From NCBI RefSeq assembly GCF_052324685.1, contig NC_135221.1, forward strand, positions 7,961,375 through 8,025,374: a DNA stretch of 64,000 nucleotides, given 5' to 3'. This document shows, piece after piece, positions 11,801 to 22,703 of the stretch. Every line of letters begins with the position of its first letter. The first letter of the stretch is position 1. A program made the position numbers and the translations under genes. The DNA comes from Brachyhypopomus gauderio (lineage: Eukaryota; Chordata; Actinopteri; Gymnotiformes; Hypopomidae). Under the pieces are notes generated by a model. That model saw only the letters and a program-made list of their open reading frames with translations. It searched no databases and was not told the origin of the DNA.

Positions 11801-14800
11801 GGAAGAAAAGGTTTACAGAACAACCCATCACGGACTTCTGCAGTGTCATCAAAACCAACTCTGATGGACCCACTGGTAGGAGACTCATGATGCTCACTGA
11901 GAGGACGACCAGTTCACAACTGGGGGAGGAATGTAGATGTACGGCGTGAACACCCTGTGTGCGTTCTCCACACCTGCTTGTCTTACAGAGCTGCAGGAAG
12001 ACTACTTCCTCCTGTGTGACGTCCTGCCGGAGGACCGCCTCCTTCGCGAGCAGCTCCAGCAGATACGATTGGTGCGTTTCCTCTGCCTCCGATCGCCGAG
12101 CTCAGAACCTGTGCTGCTTTCTGCTTTTATTTATTTATTTTTATTAATTTTGCTGATGTTTGTTTTGTTTTCATGTTTTTTTGGTTTGTTATAAACATTG
12201 ATTAAATATTTATCAAGGATAAATTAGTACAACTCAATAGCAGTAGTCCTGCATAAGACAGTAGAATGTAAAAAAAAAATACTGGTGTGATATTTGGTAC
12301 CATCTAAAATTCAGTTTCTGCCCTATCTGGCGCTCTGAATGTGATTAATAAGGAGTATTCGGAGGGAGCCAGAGTTCTTTCTCGGGTTGTTTTTGTGGGA
12401 TACAGTGAGTCAACATCATCATCATCTCGTACTCATCTCCGGGAAAATCTGCGATAGAGGTTGCTAAGCAACCCGTCTTCCCATCAGCTCAGCAGAGTGC
12501 TGCGGTGTAGCGAGCAGCTGTCGCGCAGGCGCACTGTGACCCCCGCTCGCCCGCACCAGCGTGCCGCGAGCGCTCGTGCCACTCGTGTTCACTGCCGTTT
12601 TCATTTCATTCAAGAGTGCATCAGTGATTCTTGTTTGTACACGCGACGGTTGCATTTTGCTCTGTTTGTGTGCTGCTTTATTGAAGCACACTGCATAGAA
12701 TTTTTTTCTAGAATTTAATGAAATATATTGAAATGTAATCTTAAATATTAGAAATGTTTTCTTTTTTTCATTAAGGGTGTGTTGTAATGTTAATGTGCTT
12801 TATGGTGTTAAGATTATAACATCACATGAGATCATTATAATCTGTGTGTATGTTCCGTTGTACGTGTTATGACAGGAGGAGGTTCTTGTATGTTCCGTTG
12901 TACGTGTTATGACAGGAGGAGGTTCTTGTACCGTTGTATGTGTTATGACAGGAGGAGGTTCTTGTATGTTCCGTTGTATGTGTTATGACAGGAGGAGGTT
13001 CTTGAACAGCAGCAGAATGAAAGGGAGGAAACAAACTTTGAGCGGAACTGCATGTTCTGTAGTGAAGTGTTTACTGGAAACAGGTAACGAGACGCTGCGT
13101 GCGTTTGTGTTCATAAATGTTTAGTCTGTGTTGTACATGTACTGTGCTATGTGGCAGTGATGGCACTTTAGCCGTTCTCCTGTCCTCTGCTGCAGGTCTG
13201 GTCTGCTCAATCACATGGCCAGGGAGCACGCCTTCAGCATCGGCCTGCCCGACAACATCGTCTACTGCACCGAGTTCCTTGATACGCTGGAGCGGAAACT
13301 GGACAAGTAAAGCCCATGTGGCCGCGCGCACAGATGTTTACGTCCGTAAAAAGAAACGTTGAGAGTGGCGCCCTCTGGTGGTGGCTCGCAGTCGCAGCAG
13401 AGACATGTATTCAAAGAAGTGTTCGCTTCAGCAGACGAAATATGAAATATCTTTCTCATGTTCGTGTTTTGTGTGTTCTGACAGTCTGCAGTGTCTCTAT
13501 TGTGAGAAAATATTTCGGGACAAGACGACTTTGAAAGATCACATGAGAAAGAAGCAACACAGACGACTTAATGCCAAAAATCATGACTACGATCGCTTCT
13601 ATGTCATTAATTACTTGGTATGTTTGTTGTGTTACAAAAACATTTGATTCCTTTCATACCATTGAAAGAATCATTTCATTATTATCTGCAGTGCTGTCAT
13701 GCAAAAGTGCATTTAGTGAATTTTTGTTATTCCACACATAGATGTGAAAGTTGTAAAGTGAGTGGTTTGTAACTGGATTTATGATGCTTCAGGAGTTGGG
13801 GAAGACTTGGGAAGACGTGCAGTCTGAGGATGACAGGGAGCTGTTGGACCAGGAGGACGAGTAAGATCTTTGTCTTTTAGACTGAATCCGTGCTGAGGGC
13901 CGATATACACGGCTCGCAGACGACTGATATGATTCACACTCCTGCCATTTCTGCTTCACGCTTGGGTTCATATGATTTAACCTCAGAGGCTTCTCACAAT
14001 TTCGCATTTGCATACAGTAAATATTTAGGAGGACAAACAAAATGAGGTGATACACCATATAATCATGTGGTAGAATATGGGCAGAATCATGACAAACGCA
14101 AAATATCCACCATCATGAACAAAAGGCGAAATATTCAGAAAAAATACACAATACAGTTTAAACAGGTGAGTTACTTGGACCTGGGTGTGCATGATAATGA
14201 GCTGGGCGGGACCATTGAGCGTGAGGCCTCTGAAGCTGATTATGATAATGAGCTCTTTAATGAGATTGGGTGGAGGGGGCCGGGCCTGTGCGGTCTCTGC
14301 AGTGCTGAGGTTTGAGGGTGTGGCTGTGCTGTGTGCAGTGACTGGTCCGATTGGCGGGCCCGCCCTGTCTGTGCCGTCTGTCTGTTCTGCGAGCAGCAGG
14401 AGGAAACGATGGAAAAGATCTACACACACATGCAGGTAAGTGCGGCCAAGTGTGTGTGACTGGATCCTGAATGTCAAAGAGCCTTGAGGTTGAGGGCCTG
14501 ATTATATGTTAGAATAATTCTGAACATATCTTCTGGAATTGTGTTTGGCTTAGTTTTTGTGCATATCCATGTTTTATACAAAGTATGTCAAACGTCATCG
14601 CTCCATTTCTGTATGTCTGTGTGAATGAATTAATTAATTAATGTTTCAATTTATATAGCACTTGTTTTTGTTACAGGAAGCTCATGAGTTTGACTTCCAT
14701 AAACTAAAGACAAATCTCAGTGAGTACACATTAACCATCCATCCATTTCCAAAAGAAGTTGGAAACCACTGCTTCCTGTCCCTCACTTCCTGTCCCTCAC

Positions 14801-15431
14801 TTCCTGTCCCTCACGTTGTCGTGTTTCTGTCCAGGCCTGAGGTTCTACCAGCAAGTCAAACTGGTGAACTACATTCGCCGTGAGCTCCACCACTGCCGTT
14901 GCTATGGCTGTCAGAGGAAGTTAGAAACCAAAGAGGAAGTGCTGCAGCATTTGAAGGAGGCAGGTCATGTGATGCAGCTCCCAGACGTGTCCCACTGGGA
15001 CCAGCCGCAGTGAGTGTGCAGTTAGGGCCCAGCTTTTACCCTGATTAACACCATGACTATACCTCTTATGTACCTGTGAGTTGATTTTAATAAATGAATA
15101 GTGGGAGGAGTTATCTAAACACGCCCCCTGCTGGTCCCGCCCTCTCGACAGGTATTATTTCCCCACGTACGAGAACGACGCCTTGCTCACCGCCCTGTCG
15201 GACGACGAGAGCGGCCCAGAGGAGGCGGCCGGCGGCGCCGAGGTGCCCGTCTACCCCGAAGACGTCTCGGCCCTGAGGGTCTTAAAGCAGACGAGTGTTC
15301 TCAACACCCTGCTCAAGGACCGCCACGTCTCCAGCTCAACTTCAGCGTTGCCGGAGAGGGAAGCCGGCCAGTGGAGGAACACCGCCCGTGACACACCCGT
15401 GAGGCCCCAGCCCTCGCCCGCACGGCGCTAG
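8406..15431 (+). CDS. znf277: Zinc finger protein 277
   Basis: C2H2 zinc-finger protein. In mammals ZNF277 binds ribosomal protein uS5 (RPS2) and has also been linked to the Polycomb protein BMI1. I place 12 exons: 8406-8439, 10024-10222, 11787-11875, 11989-12071, 12992-13083, 13196-13306, 13485-13617, 13793-13860, 14339-14435, 14677-14719, 14835-15009 and 15152-15431. They join in frame to 467 residues (human about 450). Recognisable blocks include LLKHLLLEHKLVIADVKL, YFLLCDVLPEDRLLRE, CLYCEKIFRDKTTLKDHMRK and FYQQVKLVNYIRRELHHCRC. Five Cys/His finger-like units are visible. The start ATG has a strong context (A at -3, G at +4), but exon 1 codes for only 11 codons and is the least certain part. 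Intron 1 holds long compound repeats, intron 2 a dead Tc1 element, and intron 4 a duplicated acceptor. Its 3' end converges on the kinesin gene about 630 bp away. Confidence 0.93.
8695..9082. repeat. Compound tandem repeat with (TG)n blocks
   Basis: Three copies of a unit of about 115-140 bp in znf277 intron 1. Each copy has a (TG)n run of variable length, then a GAGAGACAGAGAGACACTGA-like segment, then a conserved segment of about 70 bp ending in GACTTGTCCATTCAGTG. The conserved part is nearly identical between copies, which implies recent duplication. Confidence 0.9.
9865..9999. repeat. Palindromic 22-23 bp minisatellite
   Basis: Six tandem copies of a unit built on CTTAAACCACCGTAGACGGTC. 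Each copy carries the short palindrome ACCGT-AG-ACGGT. The array ends about 25 bp before znf277 exon 2, inside the region where the branch point and polypyrimidine tract are expected. Confidence 0.92.
10281..11456 (+). mobile_element. Tc1/mariner-like DNA transposon, degenerate
   Basis: An element of about 1.2 kb bounded by inverted termini: TACACTCATCGGCCACTTTA on the left and the inverted GGCTGGTGAGGGTA on the right, with TA at both ends as expected for Tc1/mariner insertion. The terminal GGCCACTTTATTAGGTACACC type is widespread in teleosts. It lies in znf277 intron 2 in the same orientation as the gene. The inner transposase frame is broken, so the copy cannot move by itself. Confidence 0.92.
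10430..11383 (+). pseudogene. Broken Tc1-like transposase
   Basis: The N-terminal part (from 10430) has the helix-turn-helix DNA-binding region, seen as GLSISETADLLGFSCTTISR. The frame then shifts near 10750. The middle segment around 10861 carries the first catalytic Asp block (WSDESRF) but reaches a TGA a few codons later, at the place where family members read on. The last block (11030-11383) keeps the second Asp in QQDNAPCH (near 11117) and the Glu in DLNPIEHLWD. At least one frameshift pair and one nonsense change make it inactive. Confidence 0.9.
12849..13004 (+). repeat. Tandemly duplicated splice acceptor, znf277 exon 5
   Basis: Four tandem units of about 40 bp (12849-12888, 12889-12928, 12929-12964 with a 4-bp deletion, and 12965-13004). 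Each holds TATGACAG followed by GAGGAGGTTCTTG, which are the exon 5 acceptor and its first 13 coding bases. Only the last unit runs on into the rest of exon 5 (acceptor AG at 12990-12991). Splicing to the third unit's acceptor would reach an in-frame TGA soon after. Confidence 0.9.
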
Positions 15432-15813
15432 TGAAGGAGCTGCTTCACGCAAGCTGACGTCATCAGTGTTGTGAAGTCAAACACCAAGATGGAGCAGGAA
15501 CACATGAAACACCATGAAACATTACAGTGTGAAGGGCCCCAGCAGCTGGGAAATGGTGACTTTGGTCTTCAGGTTGGTTGTACTATAGAAACGTTCAGAG
15601 TCATCACATAGCACACACGGACACAAATGACTGCCTGATGTATTGAAAGCCATTTCCATTGTATTTAAATGTCTTCACCTTTTTTTGAAACCTCCTGGCA
15701 CCATTATTCACTCTCCTCAAATTCTGATCTCAGAGGTCTGAGTGTTGAAATATACAGCTATATAAATATGTTATTACACAACTACACAATTATGAGATTA
15801 TTTACTGAATGCA

Positions 15814-15819
15814 AATAAA
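15814..15819 (+). terminator. Poly(A) signal candidate for znf277
   Basis: AATAAA about 385 bp after the znf277 stop codon, the first canonical signal I noticed on this strand. It lies between two convergent genes. On the minus strand, ATTAAA (plus-strand TTTAAT at 15889-15894) about 170 bp beyond the kinesin stop is a candidate for that gene. Confidence 0.5.
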
Positions 15820-16063
15820 ACACTGTGTAGCAAATTCCTAGTTATAACTTCTGTTAACATGTGGAATTTTGGTATGTAACTGTAAGACTTTAATCACCAG
15901 ACCAGAGTACCACAACTGATGGTCGGACTGCGTTTGCTTCCAGGAGGTCTGGGTTTGGTTGCAATAATGAAATTACACAGGAGCCCTTTGAAATCAGATT
16001 TAGCTATGTGACCCATGTCTAACCAGAGATATTTAGTGCATTTAGAAAGACGATTAACTGTAA

Positions 16064-19000
16064 CTATTTCTCTGTCCTGGAGGTCTTTGTCGGACTTTTC
16101 TTCTGGGGTGCGTTGCCCAGGGCGATCTGTCGCAGGGACGACCCAAACATTAGAGTGTTCAGAGTCTCCGCGATATTTCTCAACTCCGGCCTGACGTGGA
16201 CAAACACACAGGCCTGTAATACAAAAACACAACAGAGGTTAGAAACCCCATTCAAAATCAGATTAACAGCATTAGGAACATTAACAGCAGTGCCCTAAGA
16301 AATGGCCTAATGCTGAACACGATGTGGTGTTTTGTGCCCGTGATGTAGTTGGCCAGCGTTACCCTGGCCTCTCCACTCAGGCTGGGCTGGAGGAGGTGAG
16401 TGAGTTTGGAGTTCCTGAAGGGCACATGGAGCGTGTTGCTTTTCAGTGCACTCAGCACCTGCAGCATGAAAGAAGACAGGAGGAGCGTTAGACCATTAGG
16501 CGCATGGGTTAATTATTTGGCATTTGGGTTAAGAACTACGTGGGTACCTGTCTGAGAGCCATTAGAGATTTATTAACGGCCGCCGTTTCGGTCAGCTGCT
16601 GCCCCCTGACTTGGGTTTTGGAGACGCGCTCGGAGCCGGCGAGATCACACAGAGTGAGTGTGCCCTGAGTGCTAAAGCCACACACACCGTCTGTCACCTC
16701 CACCGTGACGAAGACGATGAGATGTGAGCACGAGCTGGAGGGAGCGAGCGAGGAAGGGGAGGAGGGGTTACAATCCTAAATCTATTGAGGCTCCAGTCAG
16801 TTCCAATTCAGATTTTACAGGTCAGCTACCAACTACAGAGGCTTTTAAAAACACAGAAAGGTAAGCAAGAATTACACAGCATTTGTTCTACAACCAAGAC
16901 TGCAGAGTGCTTTAAAATACACACAGTTACCTACAACTACACACAATATTACACATATATAAGAGGCTGCAGTCCCACCTTTCTACATCTGTTTTGTCTG
17001 AAGTGATGTACAAGTTTTTTCCTCCTGTTTCCATCACGTTTACAATGTCCTCGTCCGTTTTCACCTCCACCTGCGTCAGACTGGGGACGGTAACTGAAGT
17101 GCCCTGAGTGCGGATCTCCACCTCGTTCTGTGGGTTCCCAGACAGGAGATCATACAGGCTCTCCACATAGATCTCCAGCATGGACACCTGAGCAGGAAGA
17201 ACAATCCAACACGCTGATACACATTCACGCATTTCTACAGACCAGAACTTCTATAAGCTTGAAATTGTACCTTCAGGGTGTACGTGATATTTTCCCTCTC
17301 CTTACACAATCGCAGTAACTCACGGACTGACCTAAGCGGAAACAGAATAGTCTCTGAGCAGGTCTCCAAGACATTCCAATGCACGTAAACACTGGTGGTT
17401 TGTCACTAGACTGACTTGGCAGGTGTTTGGGGATTTGTGTTCCCGTTTTCAGACAAAAGGGGAACCGGCACACCCGGCGTTGGGTCCGGCCAAACGAGCC
17501 CGGCACCGGATGGTTGTGAGCTAATGATGTCGTTAAGACATGGAAACACGAGAAACCCAAACTGCCCGTGGAAATCGGAGCGCGCGTCTGACCGCAGCGT
17601 GGAGCTGACGCACGCCACGTCTTCCAGCACCCCTGACAATGCCGATCAACATGGACACTCAACACCTCCCCACGATCGCATGTGACACCCTAGTGTAACC
17701 TAAGGTCACATGCCATGACTGTGAAACTGGTTTTGAAAAAAAAGTTTCAGCCTAATCCAGGGGCGACATGTGTCAGTTACTCTCTGACTGATGCGAGGCT
17801 AGTTTCTGCCATTAATATTTGATGATGTGGATGGACTGGAAGCAGACCTTTAGACCTCAGACCTTAGACCTCAGACCTTAGACTGCTGGAACATACAGGC
17901 CCTGTGTAAAGCAGAGCTGATCGGGCTCGCCACATTAGAGGTGCTCACTGCCTTTATCTCACTCTTCAGGTCAGTTGAAGTCATACGGTGTGACAATTGT
18001 AAGGTTTCTTACCGGATGTTGAGCCCTGGTTGGTTCTTGGGACCCACCATCGTGTACGTCTTCCCTGAGCCCGACTGACCGTAGGACAAGACACAGATGT
18101 TGAAGCCCTCCAGACAGGAGGCTATGAACGGCAGAGCCCCGTTGAACACCTGCTCCTGTGTGTTGGCATGTGATTAAGTCACGCTAATGTAATATATAAA
18201 AAACTTTTAACACCTATAGTTTAGCACTTGACAAAAAGGGGGGGGGGTGGTTTATTTGCCTGAGAGGCGGTTGACGAGAAGACTTTGTCGAAGTGGAACT
18301 TCTTCTTGGCTCCCCTGTGGAGCAGCTGCAGCTCATGTTCAGAGGGGACGTCCAGGCAGCCAGAGACACCCGCCAGGCCGCCAGGGCCTCTGCAGCGGCA
18401 GAACACACGGATGTTGCCCTGCACCTCCAAGAGCTTGTTATACTGCGCCTTCCTCTCCAAGACCTCCTGTGGACCGCGACACGCCGTCAGTGTTTCCTGC
18501 TCTTTCGAAGTGCAGCCTGAGGTTATATCTCACTTTTCAAGGGTGTAAACATTTGCAAGGAGTAAATCAATGAAATATATGTAAAATATATTTATATAAT
18601 CTATTACTCTATATCTAATTATCTGAATAATTTCAGTATTTGAATGTAATTTAGTTTTCAGATACAGCTTGGCAAAAACATAACGAGGCCACGGTTGCTA
18701 CTCTTGTGTGTCATTTTTGTTGGTGGAGGGTTGGGGCGGCTCACCTTGTGGTAGAGGGATCTCATCTCCTCCACCTCCACCTGGGCCTGCCGCTCCCTTT
18801 GGCTCATCAGCTCTGCTTTGGCGCTGAAGTCCCGTAGCTGGTCCCGCACGTCGGTGAGGGTGCGGGACACCGCCGAGCGCAGAAGCTTGGCTGACGTGCT
18901 CAGCTCCCGCGCTTCTCGGCGAACCTGCACGGCAGAACCCAGTTACACGCTGGCTGGCCCAGTTACCAGTTACACGCTGGCTGGCCCAGTTACACGCTGG

Positions 19001-22000
19001 CTGGCATTCCACATTAGCTAGTGCGGATTCCACCTCGCTTGCGCTCCTGTAGGGTCGGAGTCCAGCACAGATGTTTGGAGACATTTTCCTACTCCTGCTG
19101 ATCACAGCATTAAACAAAAAAAAAGCGGCGCCAGGAATGTTTGACCTGAGAAACCACTCAGCTGTGAAGGACTGTGGCTCTGCAGGACAGGAGCTCAGAA
19201 CTCCTCCTGGGATATTTAGAGTGCTTCCAGTGAAGACCCCCAATGTGATTCATATCATTCACAGGATGTGAGATGTGCCGAATCACCTTGCGGAGGTCAT
19301 GAGGATCCACCGATGCTTTGCCGGGCGGTTCGGTCGGGTGACTCAAAAGAGTGCGGAGCTTCTCCATCACCACCTGCTTATCGGCCTCCTGCTCCACCAA
19401 TCTGCGCGTCAGGTTCTGCAGCACGTCGGACAGATGCTGGGACTCCTGAGTCAGACGGCTGTTCGTCTTCAGCAGGTCCTCTGCTTCCTTTTCCTTAAAC
19501 TGGAGTTTCTCTTTGAGGTCTTCAACGATCTGCTTCTTTTCATAGCGACCCCTTCAGAATGTAGGATTTAAACAAAATACTTAGTGAAATGTGATTTTCA
19601 CATTTTACCTTAACCTCAGAATGATATGTTGATGAACTAACCAAACCAAACCCAGAGATTAACTTCTTGGATATGTGATTACCTGAATGAGTTTAACTCA
19701 GGTAAAAGTAGAGTCTCTTCATGCGGCTGAGAGACTGTGTCTCCAAATATGGTGAGGTACATGGTGATGACCTGATCCACATCGTAATTACACTGTCTGA
19801 GATCTGCAGCGACCTCCTTCTGATCCACCAACCCTGGGAGAGCTTCCTAGAAGAGACGTATCAGAGCAGAGCACTCACGTTTTATCGTTTAACAATACAA
19901 CCTCCTCCTTGGGCTGCACTGGTCACTGTTGGTAAACCATAGCGTTCAATATGCCATTTTAGTGGATTATTCAAAGACAGTGCTTATGGGAAAGAGCGCT
20001 ACCATGACTTGTTGAACTTTGTGACGAACAAAATCGGTGTCCATCTCCCAGTGCAAAGGCAGGAGCAACCACATGCCAGACTGGGCATCGAAGTATCTGC
20101 AGATACTGATACGCTCCTGGGAGGAAGAAAATAAAAAAAGAATGGAAAAGACTAATTAAAAGTGCTATGGCAAGACAAATGTCAAAATAACGGAAGCTGT
20201 AATCGAAAACATGCTAGTCATTAGAGAGCAAAAATGACTATGTTGTGTATTTGTAATTAAGGTTTTGTGGTGTGGTTACCCAGGAGCCTCTGTCTGGCCA
20301 TGGTGGGCAGTGATGCCGGTAACGCGTTACTTAGTAACGCGTTACTGTAGTCGGACTACTTTTTTCAGTAACGAGTAGTCTAACGCAACTACTATTTAAA
20401 AACTAGTAGTCAGATTAAAGTTACTTATCTAAAGCATCGTGCGTTACTATTTCTGCATTTCGGGGGAACGTAGGTTATATTTATTCATTCTTATTTTTTG
20501 GCTACACGTTTCTTACGCGGTTACGTCATCTCTGCTCTGCGGCGCCAAAGTCAGACGTAAGGAGAGGTTCGCCTTTAGCAGCTGGAAATACAGGCATTAT
20601 TTTGATTTTATTTCGGCTAAGGAAGACAACATTAAGGTCCGTTGTACACTCTGTCCTGGCGACAGAGTGCTGTCTACTTTCAAAAACACAACGTCAAACC
20701 TGAAATAAAAAACCGGGGCTTGGCGGCGAACGTAAATTGTTACTGGGCGGGGTGTAAAATGGACTAAATTCAGTATTATATCGCGATCGATCGATCGCCG
20801 GTGGTTGGCGCCAGATCGAACTAGTAACTCATTGAATCATAGATGTGGATCAGAGTTAAATAAACTAGATTTTTTTTCGGCGTGAGATATCGGAAGTGTG
20901 GCGTGTAAGCGTGTGAAGACAGTCAAATGCGTGTGTCTCAATGCGTGAGAGTTGGCAACCCTGTAAGTGGGCGGAGTTGAACAGAGACTGTCTTATTTAT
21001 TTATTTAAAAAACATGTAAGCCTATTTCAAGAAAAAGTTTACAAATGCCAGTGTCATTTTTGATGTTCCGGTTAAAATACATGTCAATAAAGTGAGTATT
21101 GGCAGAACTGGTAGTCATTTTCATGTTATAGGGGCGGGGGATCAGCCTCTGCTGAAAGTAACTAAAAGTAATCTAACTTAGTTACTTTTAAAAGCAAGTA
21201 GTCAGTAACTTAACTGAATTACTTTTTAAAGAAGTAGTCAGTAGTCAGTAGTCGGATTACTGTTTCAAAGTAACTATGGCAACACTGATGGTGGGTCCAC
21301 GTGGCCTTTTGTTTATGCTGTACTTTTCTGTTGCACGTGTTGTGTTGTGGTTTTTGCCACGTGCACACAGGTGGCATGAGTGTCATTCGCGCGACACAAG
21401 TTTGTGCTGTGTAATTACGTTGTTCCCTTTTGTTCGTATGGCCGGTAGTTGGTCTTTAACATCACGGTTGTTTTCCTCCATTTGTTTTTGTGCACACTGA
21501 TGTGTCGTTTAACTCCTCACACTTGCTTCCTTCTTTTTGCACCTGTTCCGCCCACGACAGAATGACCAACCATTTCAAAAGCAGCAGTCTAGCTTGTGCC
21601 TTTTATTCAACTGCCTCAAGTTTCAATGACCTGTCTGTGGGCAGGACGGCCGTCCTGCTGGGACGTGTAGGGACGTGTTGGCCAGTTGTGCTCGGTCCCT
21701 GCAGGTGTCTTAGTATGGACTGCTGCCCAGTTCATGTGATGGAGGCCCATCGATGTAGGAGGATGTGGTCTGCTGTTCCTGTACATTCTCGTATATAGCC
21801 GCATGTCAGTAACGTGACGCTGGCTTCCTTTGCGTCCCTTTTATATGCCCTTATGTTGGGTGTCTTTTCGTTAAACTCTTTAAATGGAGACTCGCATTAG
21901 CTACCTTCTTTATTACATGGTTCTGGTGTAAGGTGCAGATGCAGTGGGGGGAAATGTCATTAAACTAAACCACAGGACCCACAATAGTAATCAGACAGTG

Positions 22001-22703
22001 ACACATGTTCTCTGCCAGGCTTGTGATGGAGACACTTGTCAACTCCAGGGTCTTTCAGTGGCTCTGTGGCTTTTAGCGCTGCCTATACGTTGAAGTCATG
22101 CTCAACTTCTGGTGGCCATCTTGGTCAGGCTGGAATATTCATGATTTTGGCCACATGTTGCCATTACATTTAGTTCCGGGTCCGGAGCCGTTAGGATGCT
22201 ACAGTACTTCAGTAGGCTGCTCAGGTTCACAGTCACTTCATCACTAACGACAAGGAATCCTATTCCACCGTGTTTCACAGAAGAGGCAGGATGCTTCTAC
22301 ATGACTTTACGTTTTTTTCTAAGCAGTTAAACAGGGGACTGTGTGTGAAATACTATATACATCATTCATATATGATTATGGTATGGACAAGTTTAAATAT
22401 GAGCTGACATTCTGCACAGCCAATACCAATGGAAAACAATATATGTTGTTACTGTACACTCACTTATAGCCTACATTATATAAGTACACACAGTGATTGT
22501 TTGCATTTCTGGAAGTGATCCGGTACTCATCTACACAGCTTTTAAACTCACTGGGTCTGAACAACAGCAGCTCACGAGCACCAGATACTGAACCAGATCT
22601 CTACTGGGCAACTTTCCAAACGTGTAATGGTGAAAACTAACCTCAAACATACAGATCTTCATACCCCCTTTACCCTGGACATAGTCTCCACGGGGCCAGC
22701 CAT
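16064..22703 (-). CDS. C-terminal-motor kinesin (kinesin-14 type), divergent
   Basis: Predicted minus-end-directed microtubule motor of about 601 residues, with the motor at the C-terminus. Exons in coding order: 22703-22674, 20116-20003, 19846-19683, 19551-19287, 18924-18745, 18466-18260, 18155-18013, 17331-17271, 17187-16979, 16734-16548, 16458-16363 and 16213-16064. All join in frame. Residues 11-110 match nothing I recognise. Residues of about 110-265 look like coiled coil. The kinesin-14 neck-motor junction GNIRVFCRCR starts near 268, the P-loop GQSGSGKT is at 347-354, and switch II DLAGSE is at 488-493. Switch I reads SSCSH (458-462) where the family has SSRSH. A basic tail ends the protein. 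The exon 6 donor is GC. VPFRNSKLTHLLQ near the end recalls KIFC2/KIF25-type kinesins, but I cannot assign orthology. Exon 1 (10 codons) rests only on splice phase and is tentative (about 0.5). Confidence 0.85.
20308..21287. mobile_element. Non-autonomous hAT transposon, 980 bp
   Basis: Termini CAGTGATGCC on the left and, inverted on the right, CAGTGTTGCC, flanked on both sides by the identical 8-bp duplication ATGGTGGG (20300-20307 and 21288-21295), the signature of hAT insertion. Subterminal regions carry many AGTAAC and AGTAGTC motifs. An internal plus-strand remnant (about 20540-20708) encodes a BED-finger-like piece with RCTLCPG and NTTSNLK, then stops. The catalytic domain is absent. It sits in intron 1 of the kinesin gene. 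The intact duplication suggests a fairly recent insertion. Confidence 0.93.
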
